This document shows, piece after piece, positions 1 through 11,558 of a DNA stretch of 64,000 nucleotides (position 1 is the first letter of the stretch; the number at the start of each line of letters is the position of its first letter). Origin of the DNA: an uncultured SAR92 cluster bacterium (GTDB lineage Bacteria; Pseudomonadota; Gammaproteobacteria; Pseudomonadales; Porticoccaceae); contig CACJVE010000002.1 of assembly GCA_902596775.1 (NCBI GenBank), positions 1 to 64,000 of the forward strand. The letters run 5' to 3'. The notes beneath the pieces were generated by a model, which was not told the origin of the DNA, did no database searches, and saw only the letters and a list, made by a program, of their open reading frames with translations. Made by a program: the position numbers and the translations under genes.

Positions 1-1
1 A

Positions 2-1366
2 CTTCAAGACCTTGGTAAAATGCTTGTAGACATACATAACCAACACGAACATCAGTCACTCCTTCGCAGTGAGACGCATCAAGCACTGCTAGATGAGTTT
101 GCAAATGCTGCTCCCTTAGGTGAAAAGATTTTTAATCTATACGAAGTTTGGAAAGGGCTCAATGATGAGATACTTCGCCTTGAATCATCTGAAGGAGATT
201 CGGAGGAGAGAATTCAAGAATTAAATTCTTCTATTGGAGAACTTAATCAATATGAGTTGTCTGAGAAGAAGATTAAATCATTAGAAGAGCAACACTCCTT
301 GCTCTCGAATACAGAGGAAATCATTAATGAAATAAACGATGTTATAGACTTATGCGATAATTCAGAGGATACAACGGTAAGACAGAATCTAGTAAAAGCA
401 ATATCAATTTTAAATAACCTAAAAGTTAAACCTTCTTCTCTTCAATCAGCAGAGGAATTGTTCAAAAACGCCCTAATTCATTTAGATGAAGGTCTTTCGG
501 AAGTTTACTCAGTCAGCTCTAAAATCGAAACAGATCCAAAAAAATTTGAAACCATAGATGGAGAGCTAAAAAGTTTGTTTCAACTTGGAAGAAAATACAA
601 AAGATCATACTTGGACCTAGATCTTTTAAAAAAAGAATTAATAAGTGAGCTAAATCAACTATCCAAAAGAAATGAAATTATCAATAAAATAAAATCTGAA
701 TTACGCGAATGTGTCGAGCAATATAAAAATTACTCGGGTGAACTCACCATTCTAAGAGACACGTCTGCCGCCAAATTTGGAGAGCTAATAAACCAGCAAC
801 TGCAAAATCTTGATATGAGTTACTGCTCATTAAAGGTCCAAGTAACGCAGCGCAGTGGTGAAGTCGTTCATCCGAAAGGACAAGACACTGTGAATTTGCT
901 TATCAAAACGAGTCCACAAAATCCTTATAAGCCTTTGAATAAAATCGTCTCAGGCGGCGAGCTTTCCAGAATTAGCCTGGCAATCCAGGCGGTGGCTTCC
1001 GGAAAAGTTGCAATACCAACTACCCTTTTTGATGAGGTTGATGTAGGCGTTAGTGGCAAAACTTCGGATATAGTTGGGACGTTACTTAAAAAGCTCGGAG
1101 AGAAAAGCCAGGTTTTAACTATCACCCATCAAGCACAAGTCGCAGCGCACGCTCATCATCACATGAAAGTGACAAAGGATAGATCATCGAGTGGTTACAA
1201 ATCTGACATAAAAACCTTATCCGACAGCGAAAAAGTCAATGAAATTGCAAGGATATTGGGAGGGGCAGTAGTAACCGAGAAAACCCGGTTACACGCCGCA
1301 GAACTTATTGCACTTGCACAATTACCTGATAACGAAAGTTCACACCAAAGCAATATCAACCTGTAG
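2..1366 (+). CDS. recN: DNA repair protein RecN, 5'-truncated by window start
   Basis: Frame is open to the window edge (LQDLGKMLVDIHNQHEHQSLL); C-terminal ABC ATPase motifs KIVSGGELSRISLAIQ, TTLFDEVDVGVSG, VLTITHQAQVAAHA. Confidence 0.95.
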   Translation, partial: LQDLGKMLVDIHNQHEHQSLLRSETHQALLDEFANAAPLGEKIFNLYEVWKGLNDEILRLESSEGDSEERIQELNSSIGELNQYELSEKKIKSLEEQHSLLSNTEEIINEINDVIDLCDNSEDTTVRQNLVKAISILNNLKVKPSSLQSAEELFKNALIHLDEGLSEVYSVSSKIETDPKKFETIDGELKSLFQLGRKYKRSYLDLDLLKKELISELNQLSKRNEIINKIKSELRECVEQYKNYSGELTILRDTSAAKFGELINQQLQNLDMSYCSLKVQVTQRSGEVVHPKGQDTVNLLIKTSPQNPYKPLNKIVSGGELSRISLAIQAVASGKVAIPTTLFDEVDVGVSGKTSDIVGTLLKKLGEKSQVLTITHQAQVAAHAHHHMKVTKDRSSSGYKSDIKTLSDSEKVNEIARILGGAVVTEKTRLHAAELIALAQLPDNESSHQSNINL

Positions 1367-1368
1367 CT

Positions 1369-3498
1369 TTAATCTTTTTTATCTGGAGATTTGTCATCTC
1401 CATTGTCCTCTTTCTTCTCAGATTGCGCTTCTTTTATAGATAGCTTTACTCTACCCCTATTGTCAATCTCTATAACTTTAACTTTAACATCTTGACCTTC
1501 AGTTAAATAATCCGTAACTTTTTCTACTCTTTCTTGTGCAATTTGAGAAATATGTACGAGGCCATCTGTACCTGGCATAAAGTTAACAAAAGCACCAAAA
1601 TCCACAATTCTTACTACTTTACCATCATAAATCATACCAGGCTCCGGATCAGCAACGATTGCTTTTATTGCCTCCACAGCGTTGGCTAAACTTTCTTGAT
1701 CTTCCGAGTATATTTGAACAACACCGTCATCAGATATATCAATCGTAGAGTTATGTTCATCACAGAGACCCCTTATGGTGGCGCCACCTTTCCCAATAAC
1801 ATCTCTAATCTTGTCAGAATCAATCTGCATTTTTTGTAGTCTAGGAGCGCTTTCTGCAATTTCTTCCCGTCCCGAGGACAATACTTTATTCATATCAGAC
1901 AAGATGCTTAATCTCGCAGCCAAAGCTTGGTCGAGTGCAATTTCCATAATTTCTTCAGTAATTCCCTCTATTTTAATATCCATCTGAAGAGCAGTAACAC
2001 CATCAGCTGTTCCAGCTACTTTAAAATCCATATCACCTAAATGATCTTCATCACCCAATATATCTGTCAGAACAGCAAACTTTTCAGCTTCCTTGACTAA
2101 ACCCATTGCGATTCCTGCGACCGGCGCCTTTAGAGGAACTCCCGCATCCATAAGCGCAAGACTAGCTCCGCATACTGATGCCATTGAGCTTGATCCATTG
2201 GACTCAGTAATTTCTGAAACAACTCTTATTGCGTATGGAAAATCATCAACAGTCGGAAGAACTGCACTCACGCCTCTGCGAGCAAGTCTGCCATGTCCTA
2301 TTTCTCTCCTTGACGTAAAACCTACTCTTCCGCACTCGCCGACAGAAAATGGCGGGAAGTTATAGTGGAGCATAAAAGGATCTTCTTTCTTTCCTTCAAG
2401 GGCATCTATTATTTGGGAGTCTCTAGTTGAGGCAAGTGTTGCTGTCACAAGCGCTTGTGTCTCTCCTCTTGTAAAGATCGCAGAACCATGGACTCTCGGC
2501 AACATTCCAACTGACACATTAATACCTCGGACTGATTTAGAGTCTCTCCCATCAATTCTTGGATTACCATCTAGGATTCGACCACGCACAATTTCTTTTT
2601 CTAACTTTTTAAACTGAGCCTTAACATCGTCTTCAGAGAACTCATTCTCATCAACAATCTCTTTGCAGATCGTAGCTTTAAGCTGAGCGATTTTTTCTGA
2701 CCGCTCTGATTTATTAGTTATTTGGTAAGCTTCATTGAGGTTATCACTGACCCCTGTCTTGACACGTGAAATCAAATCAGAGCTCACTTCTTGAGGTGAC
2801 CAATCCCATTTTGGCCGAGACACTTCATCTGCTAGTTCTTGTATTACGGTAATTACTGATTGCATCTCTTGATGAGCAAACAAGACGCCTCCAAGCATGA
2901 TATCTTCTGATAACTCCTTAGCTTCAGATTCTACCATTAATACCGCATCTTTAGTCCCTGCAACAACCATATCTAAATCTGAAGTTTGAAGGTCCTCATA
3001 TCTTGGATTCAGAAGATATCCCTCATTGTCACTATAACCAACTCTCGCCGCGCCAACCGGTCCATTAAAGGGGATTCCGGAAATTGCTATTGCCGCAGAC
3101 GTCCCGATCATTGCTGCGATATCGGGATCAGTATCTTTTTCGGATGACACAACGTTACAAATAACTTGTACCTCATTTTTAAATCCATCAGGAAATAATG
3201 GTCTTATTGGTCTATCAATAAGTCTCGATGTCAAAGTTTCTTTTTCGGTGGGTCTTCCCTCTCGTTTAAAATATCCGCCTGGTATTTTACCCGCAGAGTA
3301 ACTCTTTTCGATGTAATGCACGCCAAGCGGAAAAAAGTCCATCCCTTCTTTTGCTATTTTTTCTCCAACGACTGTGCAAAGCACTGACGTCTCATTTACG
3401 GAGCACAAAACTGCTCCAGTTGCTTGTCTTGCAATTCGCCCAGTTTCGAGCGTCACGGTATCTTTACCGTATTGAAATTTTTTAATTATTGGATTCAT
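1369..3498 (-). CDS. pnp: Polyribonucleotide nucleotidyltransferase (PNPase), KH and S1 domains at C-terminus
   Basis: [63 protein letters not shown]1 domain; located after rpsO. Confidence 0.98.
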   Translation of the reverse strand: MNPIIKKFQYGKDTVTLETGRIARQATGAVLCSVNETSVLCTVVGEKIAKEGMDFFPLGVHYIEKSYSAGKIPGGYFKREGRPTEKETLTSRLIDRPIRPLFPDGFKNEVQVICNVVSSEKDTDPDIAAMIGTSAAIAISGIPFNGPVGAARVGYSDNEGYLLNPRYEDLQTSDLDMVVAGTKDAVLMVESEAKELSEDIMLGGVLFAHQEMQSVITVIQELADEVSRPKWDWSPQEVSSDLISRVKTGVSDNLNEAYQITNKSERSEKIAQLKATICKEIVDENEFSEDDVKAQFKKLEKEIVRGRILDGNPRIDGRDSKSVRGINVSVGMLPRVHGSAIFTRGETQALVTATLASTRDSQIIDALEGKKEDPFMLHYNFPPFSVGECGRVGFTSRREIGHGRLARRGVSAVLPTVDDFPYAIRVVSEITESNGSSSMASVCGASLALMDAGVPLKAPVAGIAMGLVKEAEKFAVLTDILGDEDHLGDMDFKVAGTADGVTALQMDIKIEGITEEIMEIALDQALAARLSILSDMNKVLSSGREEIAESAPRLQKMQIDSDKIRDVIGKGGATIRGLCDEHNSTIDISDDGVVQIYSEDQESLANAVEAIKAIVADPEPGMIYDGKVVRIVDFGAFVNFMPGTDGLVHISQIAQERVEKVTDYLTEGQDVKVKVIEIDNRGRVKLSIKEAQSEKKEDNGDDKSPDKKD

Positions 3499-3550
3499 AA
3501 TTTTCCCTATTTTTAATAATTGAATTAAAAACCAGAATTTTTATGCATAT

Positions 3551-3594
3551 CGGGTTAGTTATAAATACTCTGAAAAATATTTATAATTAACTCG
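3551..3594 (-). promoter_or_regulatory. Long stem-loop in the rpsO-pnp intergenic leader
   Basis: Transcript-strand CGAGTTAATTATAAATA / TATTTATAACTAACCCG arms: 17 positions, 15 paired, 10-nt loop. Confidence 0.55.
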
Positions 3595-3644
3595 AAGCAC
3601 AAAATTCTCTGCTTTCATATTTTTATTTAACCTAATCTGGACGG

Positions 3645-3914
3645 TTAGCGACGAAGCCCTAATTTGACTATCAAGGCACTATAACTCTTGAAATCTTTGC
3701 TTTTTAAGTAATCTAGCAACTTTCGTCTTTGATTCACCATGCGGATTAAGCCTCTGCGCGAGTGGTGATCTTTTTTATGCTCACCAAAGTGGCTCTGTAG
3801 CTTGTTGATGTTACTCGTTAGTAAGGCTATTTGTACTTCAGAAGAGCCAGTATCCGTAGTGCTTGAACCAAACTCTGAAATAATTTTTGCTTTTTCTTCT
3901 GCTTTAAGCGTCAT
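3645..3914 (-). CDS. rpsO: 30S ribosomal protein S15
   Basis: [71 protein letters not shown]; internal start used rather than the track start at 3926. Confidence 0.98.
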   Translation of the reverse strand: MTLKAEEKAKIISEFGSSTTDTGSSEVQIALLTSNINKLQSHFGEHKKDHHSRRGLIRMVNQRRKLLDYLKSKDFKSYSALIVKLGLRR

Positions 3915-3985
3915 GTTTTTCTCCAATATGCAATGCGTTTAAGGTGATCCCACGCATATTTACAGGATTCCTAAGTTAATAAATG

Positions 3986-4921
3986 TTAGTCCACACAAAC
4001 TACACGTTTTGGACTAATTGTACCGTTTTCTTGACAACACCCTGTTCCCAGAAAAGTTCCCTTGTCATCAAAGACGCGAACTATATCTCCTTCTTGATCT
4101 TTTCGAAAGTTTTCTTTCACATTTACTGACTGTCCAAAACAGAAAGAGATTCCCATCTCACTGGTAACCTCGACAAGATCGTCTTCGCGCATAACGTTTT
4201 CCAGAGATAATAATTTTGTATCTAAGCTTTCTAAACCGCCTGATTCCTTGATAATTTCAATATCATCTATTTTAAAAGAGTCGTTCTCCATAAATTTACC
4301 GGCCCCCGTTCTGTGAAGAGAACTGATATGGGCCCCATATCCCAATGCCTTACCGATGTCATGAGCAAGTGACCTTATATAAGTCCCTTTGCTGACATGA
4401 ACGAATATATCTATCTCCACATGTTCTTTCTCTCTAAACTGTAACAATTCGATTTCATAAATAGATACGTTTCTCGGGCTTCGCTCCATGTTAATTCCCT
4501 TCCGAGCCAGCTTATAGAGTGGTTTTCCTTTATATTTGAGCGCAGAGTACATTGGTGGTATCTGAAGTAGTTCTCCTTCAAATTTATTAATAACATTTTG
4601 AACATGCGACTCGGATACATCGCGGCTAACTGTTTTTTTTACGACAATTCCTTCCGAATCATAAGTATCAGTCTCAATACCTAAGACAATTGTCGCATGA
4701 TACTTTTTGCTAGCATTTAGGAAAAAGCTTGAAAATTTTGTTGCCTCTCCAAAACAGATAGGGAGAACACCTGTGGCCAAAGGGTCTAAACTTCCTGTGT
4801 GCCCAGCTTTTCGTGCATTGAATATTCTTTTAACTTTCTGAAGCGCAAAATTAGATGTCATTCCCTGGTCTTTATTCAAAACCAAGACACCACTGACCGC
4901 CCTACCTCTTTTTATTCTCAT
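3986..4921 (-). CDS. truB: tRNA pseudouridine(55) synthase TruB
   Basis: SGVLVLNKDQGMTSNFALQKVKRIFNARKAGHTGSLDPLATGVLPICFGEATK; start set at MRIKRGRAV. Confidence 0.96.
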   Translation of the reverse strand: MRIKRGRAVSGVLVLNKDQGMTSNFALQKVKRIFNARKAGHTGSLDPLATGVLPICFGEATKFSSFFLNASKKYHATIVLGIETDTYDSEGIVVKKTVSRDVSESHVQNVINKFEGELLQIPPMYSALKYKGKPLYKLARKGINMERSPRNVSIYEIELLQFREKEHVEIDIFVHVSKGTYIRSLAHDIGKALGYGAHISSLHRTGAGKFMENDSFKIDDIEIIKESGGLESLDTKLLSLENVMREDDLVEVTSEMGISFCFGQSVNVKENFRKDQEGDIVRVFDDKGTFLGTGCCQENGTISPKRVVCVD

Positions 4922-5318
4922 CATTATCAAATTTGAGGGAGACTCCTCCATTGACAGCTGCATCAGCTGCCAATGCCTGATCAATCAAATCAGATATCTG
5001 CGATGCCCTCTTCCCCACTTTATCAATGAGAAATCGCAACTTTGGGGTGCTCCGGAGAGCTAACTCGGATGAGAGCATTTTTCTTAAGTAAGAGGCAGCG
5101 CCATTTAACGCGTCTACTGCTGAGGAAATAGCTTCTGAATCCAACAAATCAATGAAAGAGACATATACTTTTGCAACAGCATAGTCTTTGGATACTTCGA
5201 CATAATTAATCGAGACCATCCCAATACGCGGATCTCTGATATTATCTATAATTAACTTTGAGAGCGCCTTTTGTATACCCTCCGAAATTCGCTCAGATCT
5301 TGAGAATTCTTTTGACAT
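4902..5318 (-). CDS. rbfA: 30S ribosome-binding factor RbfA
   Basis: FSRSERISEGIQKALSKLIIDNIRDPRIGMVSINYVEVSKDYAVAKVYVSF; position between infB and truB. Confidence 0.95.
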   Translation of the reverse strand: MSKEFSRSERISEGIQKALSKLIIDNIRDPRIGMVSINYVEVSKDYAVAKVYVSFIDLLDSEAISSAVDALNGAASYLRKMLSSELALRSTPKLRFLIDKVGKRASQISDLIDQALAADAAVNGGVSLKFDNDENKKR

Positions 5319-5344
5319 AACTTTATAGTGGGACTAATGCCGAT

Positions 5345-7882
5345 TTAAAGGGATCGTTTAATGGATTTGATCTCGAAAACCTCTATTTGATCTCCGACCT
5401 TCACGTCATTATAGTCTTTCACACCAATTCCGCACTCCATGCCACTCCTCACCTCGCTTGCTTCGTCTTTAAACCTTCGAAGCGACTCAAGCTCGCCTTC
5501 AAAAATTACAATGTCATCTCTCAATACTCTTATTGGCTGGTTTCGTGAAACAGCTCCCTCAACTACCATACAACCCGCTATTGCTCCAAATTTTGGTGAA
5601 CGGAAGACATCTCTTACTTCAGCTAATCCAATTATCTCTTCTTTTAGCTCTGGTGCTAGCATTCCTGATAAGGCTAATTTAACCTCATCTATAAGTTTGT
5701 AAATAATGCTGTAATAACGGATTTCAACGTTTTCCTTTTCTGCAAGTGCTTTCGCAGAAGAGCTAGCTCTTACATTAAATCCTATTACGATCGCTTCTGT
5801 CGTCAAGGCAAGATTTATATCGGATTCTGTAATTCCACCAACACCAGAGGAGACGATATTGACCATTACTTCGTCATTAGAGAAATCAGTGATTGCCCCA
5901 TTAATTGCTTCAAGTGACCCCTTAACATCTGCCTTGATAATAAGATTAAGTTTGCTTGCTTTATTGCCATCCATATCAAATAGCATTGTCTCTAGTTTAG
6001 TCGCTTGTTGTCTCGCCACTCTTTCTTGGCGAGCTTTTTCCGCCCTTAAGCTCGCAAGCTCTTTTGCTCTTCTTTCATCTGCGATCACAAAAAACTCATC
6101 TCCAGCATTAGGCGCTTCGTCCAATCCCAATATCTCCGCAGGCACAGATGGTGCAGCTTCACTGATCATTGCGTTCTTCTCATTAGTCATTGCACGAATT
6201 TTCCCAACACTCTCACCTGCAACAATAAAATCACCTTTTTTTAGAGTGCCATGTTGGACCAGAGCAGTTGCCACAACCCCTCGTCCCTTATCAATTCTCG
6301 CCTCCACAATTATTCCTCGACTCGGAATATCAACTGACGCAGTGAGCTCAAGTAACTCTGACTGAAGAGTGACCGCCTCTAAAAGAGTATCCAACCCATC
6401 TCCAGTTTCCGCTGAAACTCGAACAAATTGCACATCTCCTCCATACTCCTCTGGAATAACTTCCTGTGCTACAAGTTCATTTGTTACCTTGTCTGGATCT
6501 GCACCTTCTTTATCCATTTTATTAATTGCAACAATTATTGGAACCCCAGCTGCTCGAGCATGCTGAATAGCCTCCTCAGTTTGTGGCATTACCCCATCGT
6601 CACCTGCGACTACAAGTATTACAATATCAGTAACACTTGCCCCACGAGCTCTCATGGCAGTAAACGCGGCATGTCCTGGAGTATCCAAAAATGTAATGGA
6701 TCCGAATTTTGTATCGACGTGATAAGCGCCAATATGCTGAGTAATTCCTCCTGCTTCTCCTGCGGCAACATGAGATTTTTTTATTCGATCCAAAAGGGAC
6801 GTCTTTCCATGATCAACATGTCCCATTATGGTCACAATGGGGGCCCTACTAATTGTTTGTCCTGCATTTTGAAGTTTTTCAAACTGCTTATTTAGTTCAT
6901 CCTCTACTGATGTTTCTTTTTTAACCATTGGTTTATGACCAAGCTCCTCAACAACTAAAAATGCAGTTTCTTGATCAATCGTTTGGTTTATAGTCGCTAT
7001 TACTCCTAGCTTCATAAGCTCTTTAATTACCAGTGCCGACTTTAAAGACATTTTTTGAGCTAAATCAGAAACAGTTATCTCATCGGGAATAGCTACATCA
7101 ATAATCTTTCTGTCTACTGGTTTTTGAAAAATGTGTTTATTATCTAATTTCAGAACACGCCCTGATGAAACTATTGAAGCCTTACTGCTGCTTTGAACAT
7201 CGTTTTCCTCAAAATCTAACAATGGCTTTTTCTTTCCTGGCTTACTTAATACCTTCTTTGCCTTCTTCGCCAATTTATCTTCGTCATCATCTATCGACGA
7301 TTTTCTTCCTCTTTCGTTACTAGGCTCACTATTTTCCGCTGACGCAAACTTGGCCTTCTTGTTCGCTTTCCTTAAATCATCAGCGGACGAAGGGATTTCC
7401 TTCGTGGAATCTATGAAACTTGTGATGCCACTTTCCGTCTTCTCTTCAGAAAGATCACTACTATTAGCTTTTGATAATGTCTTTTTATCAGTTTCTTTTA
7501 TCTCAGGCCCTTTATTTCCCTCTTCTAATTTTACTTGAGCTTCTCGTTCTTTTGCTTCATTTTCTAGATCTGCTTGGGCACGAATCTCTTCATCAGTTCT
7601 CTTTATATAGGTTCTCTTTTTTCGAACCTCAATGTTCACAGTCTTTCGATTTATAGACTTTAGAGTACTTATTGTTTTTCTTTTCAATGTAATCTTTTTA
7701 GGCTCTGAAGCACTTTGTCCATGCAACCCTTTCAGGTGAGCGAGCAATGTTTGCTTTTCTTGATCTGAAACCTCTTCGGCACCCGATGTATGAGGCAATC
7801 CAGCCTCTTTCATCTGAGACAACAATCTCTCAGTTGAAGCCCCAACGGTTTTCGCAAGTTCAGTAACTGTTACTTGAGCCAT
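5345..7882 (-). CDS. infB: Translation initiation factor IF-2
   Basis: GTPase motifs [39 protein letters not shown]-terminal [28 protein letters not shown]. Confidence 0.98.
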   Translation of the reverse strand: MAQVTVTELAKTVGASTERLLSQMKEAGLPHTSGAEEVSDQEKQTLLAHLKGLHGQSASEPKKITLKRKTISTLKSINRKTVNIEVRKKRTYIKRTDEEIRAQADLENEAKEREAQVKLEEGNKGPEIKETDKKTLSKANSSDLSEEKTESGITSFIDSTKEIPSSADDLRKANKKAKFASAENSEPSNERGRKSSIDDDEDKLAKKAKKVLSKPGKKKPLLDFEENDVQSSSKASIVSSGRVLKLDNKHIFQKPVDRKIIDVAIPDEITVSDLAQKMSLKSALVIKELMKLGVIATINQTIDQETAFLVVEELGHKPMVKKETSVEDELNKQFEKLQNAGQTISRAPIVTIMGHVDHGKTSLLDRIKKSHVAAGEAGGITQHIGAYHVDTKFGSITFLDTPGHAAFTAMRARGASVTDIVILVVAGDDGVMPQTEEAIQHARAAGVPIIVAINKMDKEGADPDKVTNELVAQEVIPEEYGGDVQFVRVSAETGDGLDTLLEAVTLQSELLELTASVDIPSRGIIVEARIDKGRGVVATALVQHGTLKKGDFIVAGESVGKIRAMTNEKNAMISEAAPSVPAEILGLDEAPNAGDEFFVIADERRAKELASLRAEKARQERVARQQATKLETMLFDMDGNKASKLNLIIKADVKGSLEAINGAITDFSNDEVMVNIVSSGVGGITESDINLALTTEAIVIGFNVRASSSAKALAEKENVEIRYYSIIYKLIDEVKLALSGMLAPELKEEIIGLAEVRDVFRSPKFGAIAGCMVVEGAVSRNQPIRVLRDDIVIFEGELESLRRFKDEASEVRSGMECGIGVKDYNDVKVGDQIEVFEIKSIKRSL

Positions 7883-7898
7883 TTTTTTTCCTCTATAT

Positions 7899-9401
7899 TT
7901 ACTCTTGCTCACCAGCGGTTTCAGCGAACCAAGGTGCTCGTGCCGTCATTATTAGCTCACCAGCCTTTTCAGTATCTAAACCATCAATATCAGTAATATC
8001 ATCAATGGCCTGCTCAGCAAGGTCTTCCATAGTCACAATATTTATAGCGCATAGCTTATATGCCAATTCCTTAGTCATACCATCCATCGCTAACAAATCT
8101 TCCGCAGGTTCCTTACTCGCCAACTTTTCTTCCGAGGCCAACGCTTTGGTGAGAAGCGCGTCCTTAGCTCTTGCTCTGAGTTCTTCTGCAATTTCTTCAT
8201 CAAATCCGTCTATTGCCTTCATTTCATCCAAAGGAACGAAAGCCACTTCCTCGATACTAGTGAAACCCTCTTCCACCAGAACAGCCGCTACATCCTCATC
8301 AACCTCCAAAGCATCAATTAAGCTTTTGACTAGATCAGATGACTCAGCCTTTTGCTTCTGAGCAGCATCTTCTGTCGTCATCACATTAATCGTCCATTTC
8401 GTCAACTCTGATGCTAGCCTGACATTTTGTCCACCTTTCCCGATAGCTTGAGCCAGATTATCTTCGTTAACCGCAACATCCATCGACCCTGCATCCTCAT
8501 CAATAATCAAAGATTCAACCTCTGCTGGTGCCATAGCATTGATCACCAACTGAGCTGGATTGTCATCCCATAGAATAATATCTACCCTTTCTTCATCAAG
8601 TTCATTGGAAACAGCTTGGACTCGAGATCCTCTCATACCGACACAAGCGCCAACGGGGTCAATCCTCGCATCTTTGCTTTTAACTGCTATTTTTGCTCTT
8701 TGACCCGGATCCCTTGCAGCACTCTTTATCTCAATAATCCCCTCAGATATTTCAGGTACCTCTATCTGAAATAACTGAACTAACATTTCCGGAACCGCTC
8801 GAGAAAGATTTAACTGCGGCCCTCTCGTTTCTTCACGGATCCCTTGTAAAATCGCCCGCGTCCTATCATTAACTCTGAAAATTTCTCTACCGACTAACTC
8901 TTCTCTTAAAAGCAATCCCTCAGCATTATCTCCAAAATCTACTATGATGTGATCCCGAGTGACTTTTTTTACTGTTCCACTTAAAAGTTCACCAACTCGA
9001 TTTCGGAAACGATTGACTATTATGTCCCTTTCAGCGTCCTTTACCTTTTGTACAATAACTTGCTTAGCGATCTGAGCAGCAATTCGACCAAATTCAACAT
9101 TTGCCACCGGCTCTTCATAAATATCACCAACCTGTAAGGTTGCATCGTGCTCTTCTGCTTCTTCCGTCGTAAACTGAGTCCCGAGTTCCGCTAGAACATC
9201 ATCAGCGACAACTTCCCACCAGCGGAAGGACTCATAATCACCAGACTCTCGGTCTATTGACACTCGAATGTTGGCATTCTCGTCGTATCGTTTTTTTGTT
9301 GCCATAGCTAACGCTTGCTCCATGGCTTCAAAAATCACGGCTCTATCCACTCCTTTTTCATTAGAGACAGCCTCAGCCACCATCAAAATCTCTTTACTCA
9401 T
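7899..9401 (-). CDS. nusA: Transcription termination/antitermination protein NusA
   Basis: [40 protein letters not shown]1/KH domains; C-terminal acidic HhH repeats. Confidence 0.98.
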   Translation of the reverse strand: MSKEILMVAEAVSNEKGVDRAVIFEAMEQALAMATKKRYDENANIRVSIDRESGDYESFRWWEVVADDVLAELGTQFTTEEAEEHDATLQVGDIYEEPVANVEFGRIAAQIAKQVIVQKVKDAERDIIVNRFRNRVGELLSGTVKKVTRDHIIVDFGDNAEGLLLREELVGREIFRVNDRTRAILQGIREETRGPQLNLSRAVPEMLVQLFQIEVPEISEGIIEIKSAARDPGQRAKIAVKSKDARIDPVGACVGMRGSRVQAVSNELDEERVDIILWDDNPAQLVINAMAPAEVESLIIDEDAGSMDVAVNEDNLAQAIGKGGQNVRLASELTKWTINVMTTEDAAQKQKAESSDLVKSLIDALEVDEDVAAVLVEEGFTSIEEVAFVPLDEMKAIDGFDEEIAEELRARAKDALLTKALASEEKLASKEPAEDLLAMDGMTKELAYKLCAINIVTMEDLAEQAIDDITDIDGLDTEKAGELIMTARAPWFAETAGEQE

Positions 9402-9419
9402 TAATCATCTCCAAACTCT

Positions 9420-9890
9420 TCAATAACCAGAAATTAAATTCGCACTTTCGACATTAGAATGCGGGAAAACATAGTCTAGCTCACCCACTTCGACCTCAAT
9501 GTCATATGCATCTACTTTTTTCAAAACACCATTAAATTTTCGCCTGCCTTCTTTTTGAATTCTCAATTTCAAGAAAATTTTTGAGCCGATATACATTTTA
9601 AATTGATCAATAGAGAACAATGGCCTGTCTATGCCGGGCGATGACACTTCCAGAATATATTCACCCGATATCGTTTCCTCAACATCCAGAACACCACTTA
9701 TTTGTCTGCTAACTTTTTCGCAGTCCTTCACATCAATTGGCCGCTCAGTCTTATCTATGTATATTCTCAATAACCTGCTTCTTCCCGAGTTATTAAAATC
9801 TATTCCCCAAAGTTCACAACCAAAAGATTCTACTATGGGTTTAAATATCTCACCAAGGTCTTGCGAGGTTACCGAACCATTCAAAATCAA
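9420..9890 (-). CDS. rimP: Ribosome maturation factor RimP, probable TTG start (9890 or 9884)
   Basis: FKPIVESFGCELWGIDF...LRIYIDKTERPIDVKDCEKVSRQISGVLDVEE...YILEVSSPGIDRPLF; GGGAG precedes TTGATTTTGAATGG. The longer ATG extension in the track would cover a terminator. Confidence 0.92.
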   Translation of the reverse strand: MILNGSVTSQDLGEIFKPIVESFGCELWGIDFNNSGRSRLLRIYIDKTERPIDVKDCEKVSRQISGVLDVEETISGEYILEVSSPGIDRPLFSIDQFKMYIGSKIFLKLRIQKEGRRKFNGVLKKVDAYDIEVEVGELDYVFPHSNVESANLISGY

Positions 9891-9927
9891 ATATCTCCCA
9901 AACTGCACAAAAGTAAAAAGCCACCAA

Positions 9928-9952
9928 AAGAAAAGCCCCTTAAAGGGGCTTT
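9928..9952 (-). terminator. Intrinsic terminator/attenuator between metY and rimP
   Basis: AAAGCCCCT-TAA-AGGGGCTTT, 9-bp stem and 3-nt loop; on the minus strand followed by TCTTTT. Confidence 0.7.
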
Positions 9953-10059
9953 GAAAATGAAACTTTTTAAAAACCAAGCTAACTAAATCTATAGTCTAGT
10001 CACACCCCATCGTTGCCATTACCATGCGAGTCACAAAAGTCTCGGCAACAAAATTCTTT

Positions 10060-10136
<77 letters not shown>

Positions 10137-10226
10137 CCTAAATCCCAATTAAAATCGGAGGTGCATTATAGGTATGACCCTCGAGTGCGTCAACCAAATC
10201 GAATTGAAAAATATCGTAAACAACTG

Positions 10227-11018
10227 TTATAAATTTCTGTTGCTCTTGATTAACTCGAAAGCGCTTTGTATTTTCTGAGTCTTATCAGTTGCCATATTAA
10301 TTAAATCCTCTGGCATACCTTGGCCTATTAATTTATCTGGATGGTTTTCACTAATTAATTTCCTGTAAGAAGCTTTTATGGTCTTTTCGGAATCACTCTC
10401 CGAGACACCTAAAATTTTGTAAGCATTTGATAATTTTTCATTTATATTTTCACGATCACCGGGTTGAAAACCACTTGAATGATGAAACTGTGAATGGGCG
10501 ATCATCATCTGAATTAGCTGATCTAAGCGGAATTTGCTTATACCCAAGGTTTGTGCAACTGAATTTAAAACTAATCTCTCTTCAGCATGAATATCATTGT
10601 CCGCTAACGCCAAAATCAAAAGACATTGTAAAAGTTGATTCTTTAAGCCCTTGTAATTACCACATATACTTATAAAAGGAGTCATAATCTCATTAACTGA
10701 ACTATCAGACTGGGATCCCATTTTAAAAAATTTAATTGCCTCCAGTCGCGATTGCGTGTTCATTCGCATCCCGGTTATAAGATTTTCAACCTGATCAATT
10801 TCATCTTGAGAAATTCGGCCGTCAGCTTTCGAAATTTTCCCAAGGAGAATAAAGAGTGTTTCAACAAAGACCTTGTTTACAGAGCTTCGTTTTGATCTTG
10901 TCCAAGGCGTTCTTCTAGATCGATCATACTGATGCCCTAAATATAAACCTAGCAATAAACCAAAGAAGCCAGATCCAACGTTGAAACCAATTATGGAACC
11001 TATTATTTTCCCTATCAT
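10227..11018 (-). CDS. djlA: DjlA-like membrane-anchored co-chaperone (TerB-like and C-terminal DnaJ domain)
   Basis: N-terminal glycine-rich TM (GKIIGSIIGFNVGSGFFGLLLGLYLGHQYDR); C-terminal YKILGVSESDSEKTIKASYRKLISENHPDKL with HPD motif. Confidence 0.88.
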   Translation of the reverse strand: MIGKIIGSIIGFNVGSGFFGLLLGLYLGHQYDRSRRTPWTRSKRSSVNKVFVETLFILLGKISKADGRISQDEIDQVENLITGMRMNTQSRLEAIKFFKMGSQSDSSVNEIMTPFISICGNYKGLKNQLLQCLLILALADNDIHAEERLVLNSVAQTLGISKFRLDQLIQMMIAHSQFHHSSGFQPGDRENINEKLSNAYKILGVSESDSEKTIKASYRKLISENHPDKLIGQGMPEDLINMATDKTQKIQSAFELIKSNRNL

Positions 11019-11110
11019 TTTCTTCGTCCATTTAGAAGTAATGTCTACCGAAGAAATCTAGTTTAAACTACTGATGATTATTTTTGCACAGACTAATTTG
11101 ATATCTCGAC

Positions 11111-11527
11111 ATGAAGAACTTACAAAAAATAATATTTGATAGGTACTATTTATTGCTAATTTCTTTACCAATTCCTGTCTGGTTCTATCTCTCATCCTTC
11201 AGCGAAATTAATTATTTACCTTTTGATAAAATACTAACACTTATAATTTTATTTCCAATAATTGAAGAAACACTTTTCAGAGGAATTTTACTACCATTTT
11301 TGTCGAACAAATTTCCCCAAAGATGGAAATCTATTACTGTCGCAAATGTTGCAACTAGCATTCTGTTCTCTATTTCCCACCTTTATGCGCACGATCCAAT
11401 TTGGGCATTTGCAACTTTTCTGCCATCACTTGTTTTTGGGTGGGCGCAGGAGAGATATAACAATTTGCTAGCTCCTATATCCCTTCACTCCTATTATAAT
11501 GCGGGTTGGTTTCTTTTAATTAACTAA
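11111..11527 (+). CDS. CPBP-family intramembrane metalloprotease
   Basis: FPIIEETLFRGILLPFL (EExxxR), SILFSISHLYAH and SLHSYYNA motifs. Confidence 0.82.
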   Translation: MKNLQKIIFDRYYLLLISLPIPVWFYLSSFSEINYLPFDKILTLIILFPIIEETLFRGILLPFLSNKFPQRWKSITVANVATSILFSISHLYAHDPIWAFATFLPSLVFGWAQERYNNLLAPISLHSYYNAGWFLLIN

Positions 11528-11558
11528 AATAAAGAATATACAAATACCACAAGACAAG

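Noticed and set aside
1364-1372. recN and pnp ending 2 nt apart with no terminator
   Set aside because: Tight convergent packing is ordinary in compact genomes.
5859-6365. 168-aa plus-strand ORF inside infB, and similar antisense ORFs (2093..2365, 8005..8361, 15312..15818, 18281..18634, 19786..20193)
   Set aside because: Entirely antisense to clear conserved genes, with low-complexity S/T/A/L-rich translations typical of shadow ORFs.
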